A stretch of 64,000 bases of DNA, taken from the NCBI GenBank assembly GCA_018335875.1, contig JAGXRN010000008.1:25020-89019 (forward strand). The letters are read 5' to 3'. This stretch comes from Dethiobacter sp. GTDB taxonomy: Bacteria > Bacillota > Dethiobacteria > Dethiobacterales > Dethiobacteraceae. Of this stretch, positions 1 through 9,476 are shown piece after piece; position 1 is the stretch's first letter, and each line of letters begins with the position of its first letter. Below the pieces are notes generated by a model. It ran no database searches and was not told the DNA's origin. It saw nothing but the letters and a program-made list of their open reading frames with translations. Both the position numbers and the translations under genes were made by a program.

Positions 1-820
<820 letters not shown>

Positions 821-853
821 TCCCTGAGGCTTTTTATAGCCTATTTAACGACT

Positions 854-882
854 ATGATAACAAGGAAATACACTTTTGTCAA
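854..882 (-). promoter_or_regulatory. Sigma-A type promoter of the SAM riboswitch transcript
   Basis: The minus strand has TTGACA (877-882), a 17-nt spacer and TATCAT (854-859). It is placed about 35 bases upstream of the riboswitch. Confidence 0.8.
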
Positions 883-1021
883 AAGTTTTTTTAATATTCT
901 TTGTTAATTTTATAAAAATTATCAGAAATACATTCGCAGAAATACCAAAATTTACAGAAAGGGAAGTGCCGTACATTGTTGAATTGTACATAAACATCAC
1001 ATACAAGAAGATGGAGGAAAC

Positions 1022-2059
1022 ATGGCTGACAATACACCAAGACTGTTAATTATTGTATTGTTGCTGTCCCTGTCGCTGGCGGGAGCAAGGATCCTGCCGC
1101 GCGCACCGCTGCCCGCTGCAACCATTGCAGACACGGCGACTTTCCGTGTTGCACAGGCAGAGTGGCATCAAGATGAAGAGGCTGCAGTTTTCATGCGTGC
1201 AGAGGAAGGCGCTGCTGTGGAAGAGACAGAAGCACCCATGGTGGGACAGGCGACTTCCCGTCAGGCAGCAAGCCGCACCGGTACTAGGGATAACAGCATG
1301 CAGTCTGCCGTGGCAGAAGTGATACCTGCACAGAAAGAAAAACCTGCAGCAGCCCTGCCGACAAAACTGCCCTCTGAAGAGAAAGCAGAACCCCCTGCAG
1401 TGCTTCAGGAAAAAGAAGAGCAGCCGGCTGAACTTGAACCAAAACAGCAGGATAAGACGGAGACGGCTGACCCTGCTGTTACTTATATTTCCCATACTGT
1501 AGCCAGCGGCGACACCTTCTGGAATTTATCGATAAAGTACGGCATCCCGATGGCAGAACTTCTGGCCGTAAACAAGATGACTGAAAAGACCCCTCTCAGT
1601 ATTGGCATGCAGCTTAAAATTCCTGTCTACCACATACCTGTCGTGCCCACTTTAGGAGCGCAATACGGAGAACTGCTGGACTGGTGGACCCAAGCCCAGT
1701 ATGTATGGCCCATCGGCAAAGATGCACGCGTCATCGACTTTGCAACCGGGAAAAGCTTTATGGCGAGGCGTACTATAGGAGCCTTTCACGCCGATGTGGA
1801 ACCGCTCACCGCCCATGACACACAGCTTATGAAAGAGGTCTGGGGTGCGTGGAGTTGGGCTACACGACCTGTAATTGTGGAAGTGGACGGCAGGAGGATT
1901 GCCGCTTCAGCCAGCGCCATGCCGCACGACATTCAATTTATTACAGATAATAATTTTGAGGGGCATTTTGACATCCACTTTTTAAACAGCACCCGCCATA
2001 AAGACAACCTGCAGCAGGCAGATCACCAGCGCAATGTCAGAACTGCCGCCGGCCAGTAA
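1022..2059 (+). CDS. Exported LysM-domain protein with C-terminal conserved domain
   Basis: The 345-residue protein has an N-terminal hydrophobic signal segment (about residues 8-24) and a low-complexity E/K/P/A-rich linker (about 65-150). A LysM peptidoglycan-binding domain follows (about 157-200: SHTVASGDTFWNLSIKYGIP). The C-terminal domain of about 140 residues contains ARVIDFATGKSF and GHFDIHFLNSTRH. The start ATG has GGAGGAAAC just upstream. This domain pair occurs in Firmicutes cell-wall or spore-cortex associated proteins, but I do not know its activity. The conserved HFDIHFLN histidines could be functional. It is transcribed alone. Confidence 0.8.
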   Translation: MADNTPRLLIIVLLLSLSLAGARILPRAPLPAATIADTATFRVAQAEWHQDEEAAVFMRAEEGAAVEETEAPMVGQATSRQAASRTGTRDNSMQSAVAEVIPAQKEKPAAALPTKLPSEEKAEPPAVLQEKEEQPAELEPKQQDKTETADPAVTYISHTVASGDTFWNLSIKYGIPMAELLAVNKMTEKTPLSIGMQLKIPVYHIPVVPTLGAQYGELLDWWTQAQYVWPIGKDARVIDFATGKSFMARRTIGAFHADVEPLTAHDTQLMKEVWGAWSWATRPVIVEVDGRRIAASASAMPHDIQFITDNNFEGHFDIHFLNSTRHKDNLQQADHQRNVRTAAGQ

Positions 2060-2063
2060 GAGT

Positions 2064-2101
2064 AAAGGGCCGCCTCATGTAAAGTGCGGCAGGCCTTTTT
2101 T
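2064..2101 (+). terminator. Intrinsic terminator of the LysM gene
   Basis: GCCGC (2069-2073) pairs with GCGGC (2086-2090). An outer AAGG/CCTT stem and a run of T follow, immediately after the stop codon. Confidence 0.7.
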
Positions 2102-2155
2102 ATACTGCGAAATTATAACGCTTCACAGCTTGTGAAGCTGCCAAGGAAACCATAT

Positions 2156-2199
2156 AGCAAAAGCGCGCGTTGAGGGAAGTGAATTCGCGCGCTTTTGCT
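2156..2199. repeat. Perfect 14-bp inverted repeat, possible second terminator
   Basis: AGCAAAAGCGCGCG (2156-2169) is exactly complementary to CGCGCGCTTTTGCT (2186-2199), with a 16-nt loop. The strand downstream is T-rich (TTATTT). It lies between the LysM gene and the serC promoter and probably insulates them. A smaller hairpin (CTTCACA/TGTGAAG, 2121-2137) precedes it. Confidence 0.6.
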
Positions 2200-2216
2200 T
2201 ATTTCCCAAGAAATAC

Positions 2217-2246
2217 TTGTTCATCAGTGTACTTATGAATTATAAT
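2217..2246 (+). promoter_or_regulatory. Candidate sigma-A promoter for serC
   Basis: TTGTTC (2217-2222), an 18-nt spacer and a perfect TATAAT (2241-2246) lie 42 bases upstream of the serC start codon. Confidence 0.6.
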
Positions 2247-2287
2247 AGAAAGAAATTCTCCCACAAATTTGGAGGTATTAAGCAGCT

Positions 2288-3376
2288 ATGACAGAGAGGG
2301 TCTACAATTTCAATCCCGGCCCGGCCGTCCTGCCGCTCTCAGTCCTGGAGCAAGCCAGGGACGAGTTCCTTAACTATGCCGGCACAGGGATGTCTGTAAT
2401 GGAAATATCACACCGCAGCAAGCAATTTGAAGCTATTGTACATAGTGCAGAAGCCGGGTGCAAGGAACTGCTGGGAGCGGGGGATGATTTCCGCGTGCTT
2501 TTTATCCAGGGTGGAGCCAGCATGCAGTTTAGTATGGTCCCGTTAAATTTTCTGCCTGCTGGCAGGCATGCCGATTACCTGTTAACGGGCAGCTTTGCAG
2601 AAAAAGCGTGGCAGGAAGCACAGAAGCTGGGGCAGGCGCAGGTGGCAGGGAGTACCTGGGGAGAAAACTACAGACGTGTGCCGGACAAGAAAGAAATTAA
2701 TTTTAGTGATAATGCGGCCTATGTCCATATTACCACCAACAACACCATTTACGGTACACAGTGGCACAGCCTGCCCGACACAGGCAGCGTACCGCTTGTC
2801 GCTGATATGTCAAGCGATATCCTTTCCCGTCCAATTGATATAAATAAATTCAGCCTGATTTACGCAGGCGCACAGAAAAACCTTGGCCCTTCAGGGGTGA
2901 CGGTTGTGCTCATACGCAGGGATATGCTGGAAAAGGCGCCCGCACACTTGACAAGCATGCTGCGCTATGACACTTATGCTGAAAATGACTCCCTGTATAA
3001 CACACCTCCCACCTTTGGCATATACATGATTATGCTGGTCCTTGACTGGATTGAAGAAAGCGGCGGCCTGGCGGCAATGGAAAAGCATAATACAGAAAAA
3101 GCGGGCTATATTTACGACGCCATCGACAACAGCAACGGCTTCTACAGCGGGCATGCGGAAAAAGGGAGCCGCTCGCTGATGAATATTACCTTCCGCCTGG
3201 CAAGGGAGGAACTTGAGAAACAGTTTCTGGCGGAAGCAGCAACTTATCGTCTGTCAGGCCTCAAAGGCCACCGCTCGGTGGGGGGCATGCGCGCCTCGGT
3301 CTATAACGCCATGAGCAAGACAGGCTGCGCAGAACTGGCAGATTTTATGGAAAGCTTCCGCAAAAAGAACAGCTGA
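2288..3376 (+). CDS. serC: Phosphoserine aminotransferase
   Basis: The 362-residue PLP aminotransferase of serine biosynthesis converts 3-phosphohydroxypyruvate and glutamate to phosphoserine. The diagnostic N-terminus (YNFNPGPAVLP, GTGMSVMEISHRSK) is present, as are the PLP lysine region (LIYAGAQKNLGPSGVT, about residues 190-205) and the C-terminal LKGHRSVGGMRASVYNA. Length matches the family. GGAGG at 2271-2275 precedes the ATG. It is followed after 25 bases by an aspartate aminotransferase gene, probably co-transcribed. Confidence 0.95.
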   Translation: MTERVYNFNPGPAVLPLSVLEQARDEFLNYAGTGMSVMEISHRSKQFEAIVHSAEAGCKELLGAGDDFRVLFIQGGASMQFSMVPLNFLPAGRHADYLLTGSFAEKAWQEAQKLGQAQVAGSTWGENYRRVPDKKEINFSDNAAYVHITTNNTIYGTQWHSLPDTGSVPLVADMSSDILSRPIDINKFSLIYAGAQKNLGPSGVTVVLIRRDMLEKAPAHLTSMLRYDTYAENDSLYNTPPTFGIYMIMLVLDWIEESGGLAAMEKHNTEKAGYIYDAIDNSNGFYSGHAEKGSRSLMNITFRLAREELEKQFLAEAATYRLSGLKGHRSVGGMRASVYNAMSKTGCAELADFMESFRKKNS

Positions 3377-3401
3377 AGTACTACAACCGCAAAGAAAGGC
3401 A

Positions 3402-4601
3402 GTGAAAAAGATGTTTGCAAAAAAAGCCCTGTCTATCAGCCCTTCACCGACACTTGCCATTGACGCTCTGGCTAAAAAGATGAAAAGTGAAGGGGTCGAC
3501 GTGGTGGGATTCGGCGCAGGTGAGCCTGACTTTGACACCCCTGAACACATCAGGGACGCAGGCATCAGGGCTATTACCGACGGCTATACAAAGTACACGC
3601 CGGCGGCAGGCTCCCTGGAACTGCAGCAGGCAATCTGCAAAAAACTCAAAACCGATAACGGCCTTGATTACAGCCCGGCAGAAATTGTTATCAGCAATGG
3701 GGCAAAGCATTCACTGACAAACATCTTTGCCGCCATCTTAGACCCCGGCGATGAGGTTATCGTCCCGGCGCCGTATTGGGTAAGCTACCCGGAAATGGTA
3801 AAGCTCAACGACGGTGTGCCGGTAGTGCTGCCCACAAGGGCGGAAAACAGGTTTAAGGCCACAGTAAAAGAGCTGACGTCCGCTTTGACAGTGAAGACAA
3901 AGGCAGTAGTGCTGAACAGCCCCAGCAACCCCACCGGCCAGGTTTATTCAGGGGAAGAACTGCAGGCCGTAGCACGCTTCGCTGTAGAGAACAATCTTTT
4001 TGTTGTCTCCGACGAAATCTATGAAAAACTCATTTATGGCGAAATCAGGCATATCAGCATCGCCTCCCTGGGCGAAGAAATAAAAAAGATGACCATTGTG
4101 GTCAACGGTGTCTCTAAGACATATGCCATGACAGGCTGGCGCATCGGGTATACTGCCTGCGATGCGGGACTGGCCAAGATTATGGGAAACATACAAAGCC
4201 ATGCTACTTCAAACCCCAACTCAATGGCCCAGAAAGCTGCGCTTGCCGCGCTTGAGGGGTCCCAGGAGTGCGTTCAAACAATGCGGGAAGCATTTGCCGC
4301 GCGCCGCGACTTCATGGTGAAGAGGATTGGAGATCTCGCGGGGTTATATTGTATTGAGCCTGAAGGTGCTTTTTACGTTTTGCTTGGTGTGAATAAAACT
4401 TTCGGCCGTTCATACCGGGGTACAGTGCTTAAGAACTGTGACGATTTTGCCTCGGCGCTGCTTGAAAACAGCCAGGTGGCGGTAGTACCGGGCAGCGGCT
4501 TTGGCGCCCCGGACTTTGTACGTCTGTCCTATGCTGTATCCATGGAGCATATCAGCAAAGGCCTTGACCGTATTGAAACCTTTGTTAAAGAACTGAGATA
4601 G
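3402..4601 (+). CDS. Class I aminotransferase, aspartate aminotransferase type
   Basis: The 396-399 residue fold-type I PLP enzyme has SPSNPTGQVYSGEEL, SDEIYEKLIY and the PLP-lysine motif VSKTYAMTGWRIGY, as in bacterial AspB/AspC1b. A GTG at 3402 opens the frame, but the AAAGG at 3395-3399 is better spaced for the ATG at 3411, so the true start may be 3411. It is co-directional with serC, a common pairing in amino-acid metabolism. Substrate range beyond aspartate cannot be told from sequence. Confidence 0.88.
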   Translation: MKKMFAKKALSISPSPTLAIDALAKKMKSEGVDVVGFGAGEPDFDTPEHIRDAGIRAITDGYTKYTPAAGSLELQQAICKKLKTDNGLDYSPAEIVISNGAKHSLTNIFAAILDPGDEVIVPAPYWVSYPEMVKLNDGVPVVLPTRAENRFKATVKELTSALTVKTKAVVLNSPSNPTGQVYSGEELQAVARFAVENNLFVVSDEIYEKLIYGEIRHISIASLGEEIKKMTIVVNGVSKTYAMTGWRIGYTACDAGLAKIMGNIQSHATSNPNSMAQKAALAALEGSQECVQTMREAFAARRDFMVKRIGDLAGLYCIEPEGAFYVLLGVNKTFGRSYRGTVLKNCDDFASALLENSQVAVVPGSGFGAPDFVRLSYAVSMEHISKGLDRIETFVKELR

Positions 4602-4613
4602 CTGCAAACTCAT

Positions 4614-4649
4614 AAAAGCGGGGGCAGATTGAGCTGCCCGCTTTTTTTT
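4614..4649. terminator. Bidirectional intrinsic terminator
   Basis: AGCGGG(g)GCAG pairs with CTGCCCGCT and is followed by eight T on the plus strand. The complementary strand ends in CTTTTATG, so the hairpin can also stop thiI transcription from the other side. Confidence 0.8.
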
Positions 4650-4660
4650 ATTGCTGCTTG

Positions 4661-4715
4661 CAAATGTTAAATCTGACCCCGAATCTCAAATGTTCGAATG
4701 TTCGGACCTGACCCC
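4661..4715. repeat. Dispersed repeat (GGGGTCAGGTC family), double copy
   Basis: On the plus strand CAAATGTT...GACCCC occurs twice in tandem: a short unit at 4661-4680 and a longer one at 4687-4715. The longer unit matches 52038-52066 with only two mismatches in 29 bases. On the minus strand the repeat begins GGGGTCAGGTC and contains the palindrome TTCGAA. It overlaps the 3' end of thiI. Confidence 0.85.
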
Positions 4716-5839
4716 GAGTCGACGAGTGCTTCTATATCGAGAGCGGCTTCGGCTGCTTCTACTTCAGCCAGGCGCGGCCTGGTCACCGGAAATTCTGGCA
4801 GGAAGACTGTGCAGCAGTCCTCGTAGGGCCTGATGGAAATGGGATAGGTATCGATGCGGCGCGAAATCTCTACTATTTCGGCCTTGTCCATACCGATCAC
4901 GGGACGCAGTATCGGCAGGTCTGTGACGCGCCCGATGACGCTGATGCTTTCCATGGTCTGGCTGGCCACCTGCCCCAGGCTTTCCCCGGTAAAAATAGCC
5001 TGTGCGCCGCGCTCTGCAGCAAGCCGCGCGGCAATGCGGAGCATCATCCTGCGCATGAGAGTGACCTGCAGCTTGTCAGGGCATTTCTGCCGCAGTTCCT
5101 TTTGAATTTCTGTAAAGTGGGACACATGCAGGCGTGTGGCGCCATTATAAGCGGCCAGCACACGACAGAGGTCCACCACCTTTTCTTCCGCCCGCTCACT
5201 GGTGAAGGGAAAGCTGTGAAAGTAAAGCGCTTCAAGCTTAACGCCGCGCTTCATTGCCATCCAGCCTGCCACCGGGCTGTCGATGCCTCCGGAGAGCAAA
5301 AGCAGCCCTTTTCCTGTCACACCCACAGGCAGGCCGCCGGGGCCGGGAATTTTTTGTGTGAATATGTATGCTTCATGCTCCCTGATTTCCACTTCAAGCA
5401 GCAGGTCCGGTTCGTGCACGTCCACCGTGAGGCTGGGCAGGTTTGTCAGGAGGTGGGCGCCCACTTCGGCGCTCATCAGAGGCGAAGCGAGCGGAAAGCG
5501 CTTATTGGCTCGTTTTGTCTGCACTTTAAACGTCAACCCTGCCCTGGCAATCTTGCTAAACTCGCGCAGAGCCACATCCATGATGGAATCCATGTCCAGT
5601 TCCGCCTCAACCACCGGACTGATGGAGACAATACCAAAAACCCTGCTTAGCCTGGTAATTGCATCGTCAAGCAATTTATCCGGAACTTCCACAAAATTTC
5701 GGCTGCGTGTCTGTTCCACGCGGCAGCCAGACAGGCCGCGCAGAGCTTTTTTAATATTTGAGGTGAGCGCATTCTCAAAATACCTGCGGTTTTTTCCCTT
5801 GAGGGCAATTTCGCCGAAGCGTGTTAACAGCCTTGCCAT
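4667..5839 (-). CDS. thiI: tRNA sulfurtransferase ThiI, with repeat-encoded C-terminus
   Basis: 4-thiouridine/thiazole sulfurtransferase of about 390 residues. It has an N-terminal ferredoxin-like/THUMP region (FGEIALKGKNRRYFE), the PP-loop LLLLSGGIDSPVAGW (about 180-193) and YEDCCTVFLP, whose Cys corresponds to the persulfide-carrying residue. There is no rhodanese domain. The ATG at 5839 is preceded by GGAGGTG; a TTG at 5857 is less likely. The desulfurase gene ends 4 bases upstream and would supply the persulfide. The last 16 residues (SGSGPNIRTFEIRGQI) are translated from a dispersed repeat, so the native end has been replaced. Confidence 0.93.
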   Translation of the reverse strand: MARLLTRFGEIALKGKNRRYFENALTSNIKKALRGLSGCRVEQTRSRNFVEVPDKLLDDAITRLSRVFGIVSISPVVEAELDMDSIMDVALREFSKIARAGLTFKVQTKRANKRFPLASPLMSAEVGAHLLTNLPSLTVDVHEPDLLLEVEIREHEAYIFTQKIPGPGGLPVGVTGKGLLLLSGGIDSPVAGWMAMKRGVKLEALYFHSFPFTSERAEEKVVDLCRVLAAYNGATRLHVSHFTEIQKELRQKCPDKLQVTLMRRMMLRIAARLAAERGAQAIFTGESLGQVASQTMESISVIGRVTDLPILRPVIGMDKAEIVEISRRIDTYPISIRPYEDCCTVFLPEFPVTRPRLAEVEAAEAALDIEALVDSGSGPNIRTFEIRGQI

Positions 5840-5843
5840 TTTT

Positions 5844-7004
5844 TCACCTCCGCCCAAGCACGCGCAAATCGGACACAGCCTGGCGCAGCCTTTCCAGAGT
5901 GATATCTATTTCTTGCATGGTATTGTATGGTGAAAAGCTGAAGCGAAGCGATGATTCAACTGAAGCGGCTGTCCTGCCCATGCCCATCAGCACATGGCTG
6001 GGGTCGGGACGGTGCGAGTGGCAGGCTGAACCTGTTGATATGTAGATGCCCTGCTCACCCAGGGTGTGGACAAGGACTTCACCTTTTATCCCCTCCACTG
6101 TCAGATTGAGAATATGCGGCGCAGCGTCAGCCGGCCCGTTGCAGGATGTACCCGGGATTGTGTCAAGGATGCCTTCCAGCAGCGCACAGCGCAGCGAGGC
6201 CATAATTTTCATGTGTTCTTCACGACCCTTAAGCGCCAGGCGGGCAGCCTCGGCAAAGCCGGCAATGCCTGCTGTGTTTTCGGTGCCCTGCCTGACTCCC
6301 TTTTCCTGGCCGCCGCCATGCAGCAGGAAGTCCAGGGCGACACCCTCACGGCAGTAAAGGGCACCCGCACCTTTGGGCCCGTGAATCTTGTGGGCTGATA
6401 ACGAGACCAGGTCAGCCTGCCACCTGGCAGGCGCAACAGGCAGCTTGCCAAAAGATTGGACGGCATCCACGTGGAAGATAATACGCCTGTCTTTCTCTTT
6501 TAACAGGCGGCCTATTTCCTCTACCGGCTGAACGGAACCCACCTCGTTGTTTACGTGCATGATGCTGACAAGTATGGTGTCGGGGCGCAGTGCAGCCGCC
6601 ACCTGTGCCGCATCCACCATGCCGCGTGCATCCACGGGCAGGAAAGTAATATCAAAACCCTCCGCTTCAAGGGCGCCTGCGGCATAAAGCACTGATGGAT
6701 GTTCAATGGCGGTGGTGACAATGTGGACCCCGCGCCGCCGCCTGCGCCGGGCTGCCCCTTTAACCGCCAGATTGTTGGCTTCAGTCCCGCCGGAGGTGAA
6801 ATAGATTTCGCTTGCTTTCACTGACAGCGCCGCGGCCAGCAGGCGGCGCGCCTCGCTCAGGCCCCTCTCAGCGGCAAGCCCTTTGCTGTGCAGGGAAGAA
6901 GGGTTGCCAAAGTTCCCGGTAAGCACAGTGGTCATCACTGCAGCCACCTGCGGCAGCACCCTGGTGGTTGCGCTGTTGTCAAGATATATCTCCTGTTTGA
7001 CCAT
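5844..7004 (-). CDS. Cysteine desulfurase (NifS/IscS family)
   Basis: The 386-residue class V PLP aminotransferase removes sulfur from cysteine for thiolation or Fe-S assembly. It has YLDNSATTRV at the N-terminus, HVNNEVGSVQPVEEI, the PLP lysine in SLSAHKIHGPKGAGALY (about 200-215) and the catalytic cysteine in STGSACHSH (about 325). GGAGG precedes the ATG. The stop is 4 bases before the thiI start, so the two genes form a sulfur-relay pair, a well-known arrangement in Firmicutes. Confidence 0.94.
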   Translation of the reverse strand: MVKQEIYLDNSATTRVLPQVAAVMTTVLTGNFGNPSSLHSKGLAAERGLSEARRLLAAALSVKASEIYFTSGGTEANNLAVKGAARRRRRRGVHIVTTAIEHPSVLYAAGALEAEGFDITFLPVDARGMVDAAQVAAALRPDTILVSIMHVNNEVGSVQPVEEIGRLLKEKDRRIIFHVDAVQSFGKLPVAPARWQADLVSLSAHKIHGPKGAGALYCREGVALDFLLHGGGQEKGVRQGTENTAGIAGFAEAARLALKGREEHMKIMASLRCALLEGILDTIPGTSCNGPADAAPHILNLTVEGIKGEVLVHTLGEQGIYISTGSACHSHRPDPSHVLMGMGRTAASVESSLRFSFSPYNTMQEIDITLERLRQAVSDLRVLGRR

Positions 7005-7033
7005 TTTTTCCTCCAGTATCTTTATAGCTAATC

Positions 7034-8887
7034 TTAACTTTTCCAGCCGCGGGCCTTAAAATACCCGCTGATATTTTCCGCAACCTCCGTGCGGGAGAGC
7101 GGCTGCACTGTTTTTCCCTCCCTGCCGGGCAGGCTCTGTTCATAAAAACGGTCCGGGTAGACATAGTCGGACTCATTTTCCCCTTCGCGCACATTAAACG
7201 CGTGCTGCAGGTTCCAGATGGCCGCCGCGGAGGCATAGACACTCTCTGCGTCATAGCTCTCCCCGGTAACCGCCTGCAGCGCCCTGGCATAGAAATCCGG
7301 CCCCAGGGAGCGCAGCACAGGGGGACGGATGCACATCCCAACGGAGTTGACGATTGTGATGAGGTTTTCGGCGTAGCAGGCCATGCGAGGCAGGTTGACG
7401 CCTCGGGGCGGGCCGCCGAATATTTCTTCTTTAAGACGCGGCGGCATATCAAGTTTTTCGATCTGCGCCGGGTCTACACCAAGGGGTTCTGTCTTGTAGT
7501 CCTGCATTCCCTGCAGCAAAGCTTCCACCGGGGAGCGTGTGCGCAGGCTGTCACCGCCGCGGGTATTGGTGAGATAGCCGAAAGTAAAAGTGTCGCACTT
7601 GGCACGCGGGTCTTTGACCGGAATTTCTACCCCCTTGACGTGCATGGCCAGTTTTTGCGCACCGGGTATGACAGCAGAGGCATGTTTTACTCCCTCGGCA
7701 AGCAGGCAGCCAATCCCCCGGCGCTTGGCAATCAGCAGCAGAAGCTGTGAAATGGAGTCATAGTTTCCCCACTGCGGCGCAAAGCCTATCTCTTCCGCAC
7801 TAATCAGCCCGCAGTTAAAAGCCTCAATCAGAAAAGCCACACTGCCTGCGGCGGAAATAACGTCCATACCGTAGTGATTGCAGATATCGACGCAGCGGAA
7901 AATCTCAGGTATGGAAACCAGGTCCAGCTTGGCGCCAAACTCCATGACAAAAGTTACTTCAAGCCCCCTTGTGGCAAGTCCCTGGTGCGGCCCTTCTTCT
8001 TTCACCTTTGACCAGTGCGCGCAGGCGATGGGGCAGGCGAAACAGGCCACGTCCCTTTCCTTGTAGCGGGACTCAAAGGCTTTGCGGCCGCGGGTTTTCT
8101 CCCAGTCAGGGTAGGAGCCAACAGTGAAATTGCGTCCCGGCAGGGAACTCATGACATCGAAGGGGTCAGCCGCCACCATGCTGCCGTAGCGCTTCATAAA
8201 GCCGTAACTCGGCTCAGCTTTGACTCTGTCAAAGGCTTCTTTTCTAATCTTCTGGAAAGCACCCCTGTCGGCCACATCAACGCTGCCGCTGCCGCGCACA
8301 GCCACAGCTTTTACATTTTTGCTCCCCATAACAGCGCCAAGGCCCGTGCGGCCAAAAGAGGCAAAGTAGTCATTCTGGATAGAAGCAAAACGGACCTGAT
8401 TCTCACCGGCAGGGCCGATGGCCAGCACGCTGAAATCATGCCCCAGCTGCTCTTTGATGCTGTCGGTTGCCTCCCACACAGTGAGCCCCCAGAGGCCCTC
8501 AGCGTTTTCCAGGCGTGCACCGGAGTCGTCAATGACAAGCATGACAGGAGAAGGCGCCCTGCCAAGCAAGGCAAGGTAAGAATACCCGGCAAAGCGCAGG
8601 CTTGGGCCAAAAGAGCCGCCGCTGTTGGCACTGCCAAAACGGCCGGAAAGCGGAGACTTGGCAGTGGCCTCTGTGCGGCAGGCGGTGGGAATCATGGTGC
8701 CCACAAGGGCCCCTACGCCAAAGATAAGGGCATTCTGCGGCGCAAGCGCATCAGTTCCCGGCGGTACAAGCTCATAAAGCAGGTGTGTATTGACACCGAC
8801 GCCGCCCAGGCTGCTCTTCTCGAGGGGAGTTATATCCACATTTTGCAGTTCGCCGCTGTCCAGAAGGGCTTTAAGCAGTACAGCCAT
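7034..8887 (-). CDS. Aldehyde:ferredoxin oxidoreductase family tungsten/molybdenum enzyme
   Basis: The 617-residue AOR-family protein has LLYELVPPGTDALAPQN, TAKSPLSG...SGGSFGPSLRFAGY, TGLGAVMGSKNVKAVAV (181-197, metallopterin contact), CFACPIAC (Cys282/285/289) and a late SVGMC cysteine, the four ligands of the AOR [4Fe-4S] cluster. It would oxidise aldehydes to acids with ferredoxin. The ATG at 8887 lies inside the end of the ferredoxin gene, with GGAGG in front. An open frame extends to 8959 but has no suitable start. The true substrate is unknown; length is normal. Confidence 0.88.
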   Translation of the reverse strand: MAVLLKALLDSGELQNVDITPLEKSSLGGVGVNTHLLYELVPPGTDALAPQNALIFGVGALVGTMIPTACRTEATAKSPLSGRFGSANSGGSFGPSLRFAGYSYLALLGRAPSPVMLVIDDSGARLENAEGLWGLTVWEATDSIKEQLGHDFSVLAIGPAGENQVRFASIQNDYFASFGRTGLGAVMGSKNVKAVAVRGSGSVDVADRGAFQKIRKEAFDRVKAEPSYGFMKRYGSMVAADPFDVMSSLPGRNFTVGSYPDWEKTRGRKAFESRYKERDVACFACPIACAHWSKVKEEGPHQGLATRGLEVTFVMEFGAKLDLVSIPEIFRCVDICNHYGMDVISAAGSVAFLIEAFNCGLISAEEIGFAPQWGNYDSISQLLLLIAKRRGIGCLLAEGVKHASAVIPGAQKLAMHVKGVEIPVKDPRAKCDTFTFGYLTNTRGGDSLRTRSPVEALLQGMQDYKTEPLGVDPAQIEKLDMPPRLKEEIFGGPPRGVNLPRMACYAENLITIVNSVGMCIRPPVLRSLGPDFYARALQAVTGESYDAESVYASAAAIWNLQHAFNVREGENESDYVYPDRFYEQSLPGREGKTVQPLSRTEVAENISGYFKARGWKS

Positions 8888-9155
8888 TGCTGCGACCCCC
8901 CTCCTGCATGTTTTCCGCTTCAACCGCCTGCAGAGCGCCGCTGGGGCAGAAACTGACACACGACAGGCAGCGCCTGCATTTTTCCGTGTCCAGTAATATG
9001 CGGCACGCGAAGTTTTTTTCGTTTACATCAACGCGGATAAAGGAATTGCGCGGGTTGTGAGTCTTTGTATTCACCCACGAGCAGGCCAGCATGCAAATCC
9101 TGCACCCGGTGCATTTTACGGCGTCACAGCTGATTTGCGGTCTGTCGGCCATCAT
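8871..9155 (-). CDS. 4Fe-4S dicluster ferredoxin, AOR partner
   Basis: The 94-residue protein has two cysteine clusters. The first is CTGCRICMLAC (about 17-27) and the second CRRCLSCVSFCP (about 60-71), as in small electron-transfer subunits paired with AOR enzymes. GGGGGAG lies upstream of the tandem ATG ATG. The gene overlaps the oxidoreductase start by 17 bases, implying translational coupling and a joint function in electron transfer. Confidence 0.87.
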   Translation of the reverse strand: MMADRPQISCDAVKCTGCRICMLACSWVNTKTHNPRNSFIRVDVNEKNFACRILLDTEKCRRCLSCVSFCPSGALQAVEAENMQEGGRSNGCTA

Positions 9156-9476
9156 TACTCCCCCTTTGCCCTGATTCTTATGCGCACAGTAGATACTTGC
9201 TGGAATCTTCTACAGACAGCAGCGTTTTACCTGCTTTGTTTTCACTCTGGTGAAACTGAATCCGCGAGGCCCGCAAAGCCGCCAGCTACAGGAAGGGGAA
9301 GAAGAATCATTAAAAGATTGGCCCGCAAATAAAAGAATCACTCACCCCAATGGGGGTCAGTGAAACATCTGCTCAGGTAATTTGCGGTTTTTGGAACAAT
9401 GAAAGCTGCCACAGGCGGAAAATGAGAGTCTATCAAAAGAGGCAGAAGAAAAATTTCTTCTGCCATCATATGTTTA
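9156..9476. other. Leader / intergenic region with nested hairpins
   Basis: No gene is seen in these 321 bases between the spore protein gene and the ferredoxin gene. The stretch holds an outer stem CCGCAAAT/ATTTGCGG (9323-9330 with 9380-9387) enclosing CACTCACCCC/GGGGTCAGTG (9339-9348 with 9353-9362, one mismatch). On the plus strand the outer stem is followed by TTTTT (9388-9392). A short TTTCAC/GTGAAA hairpin lies nearer the ferredoxin gene. It could be a structured leader of the ferredoxin-AOR operon. I could not match it to a named riboswitch. Confidence 0.5.

Noticed and set aside
5102..5933. Two plus-strand frames of about 180-216 codons opposite thiI and the desulfurase
   Set aside because: Composition is that of a shadow frame (Cys/His/Arg/Ser-rich), with no start signals. 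The minus-strand genes are unambiguous.
8015..8956. Long plus-strand open frame of 313 codons opposite the AOR gene
   Set aside because: No ribosome site and no recognisable domain. The minus-strand AOR frame has clear family motifs throughout, so this is an antisense shadow.
9156..9476. Molybdenum-cofactor riboswitch in the ferredoxin-AOR leader
   Set aside because: Hairpins are present, but I could not align them to the known motif. Reported only as an unassigned structured leader.
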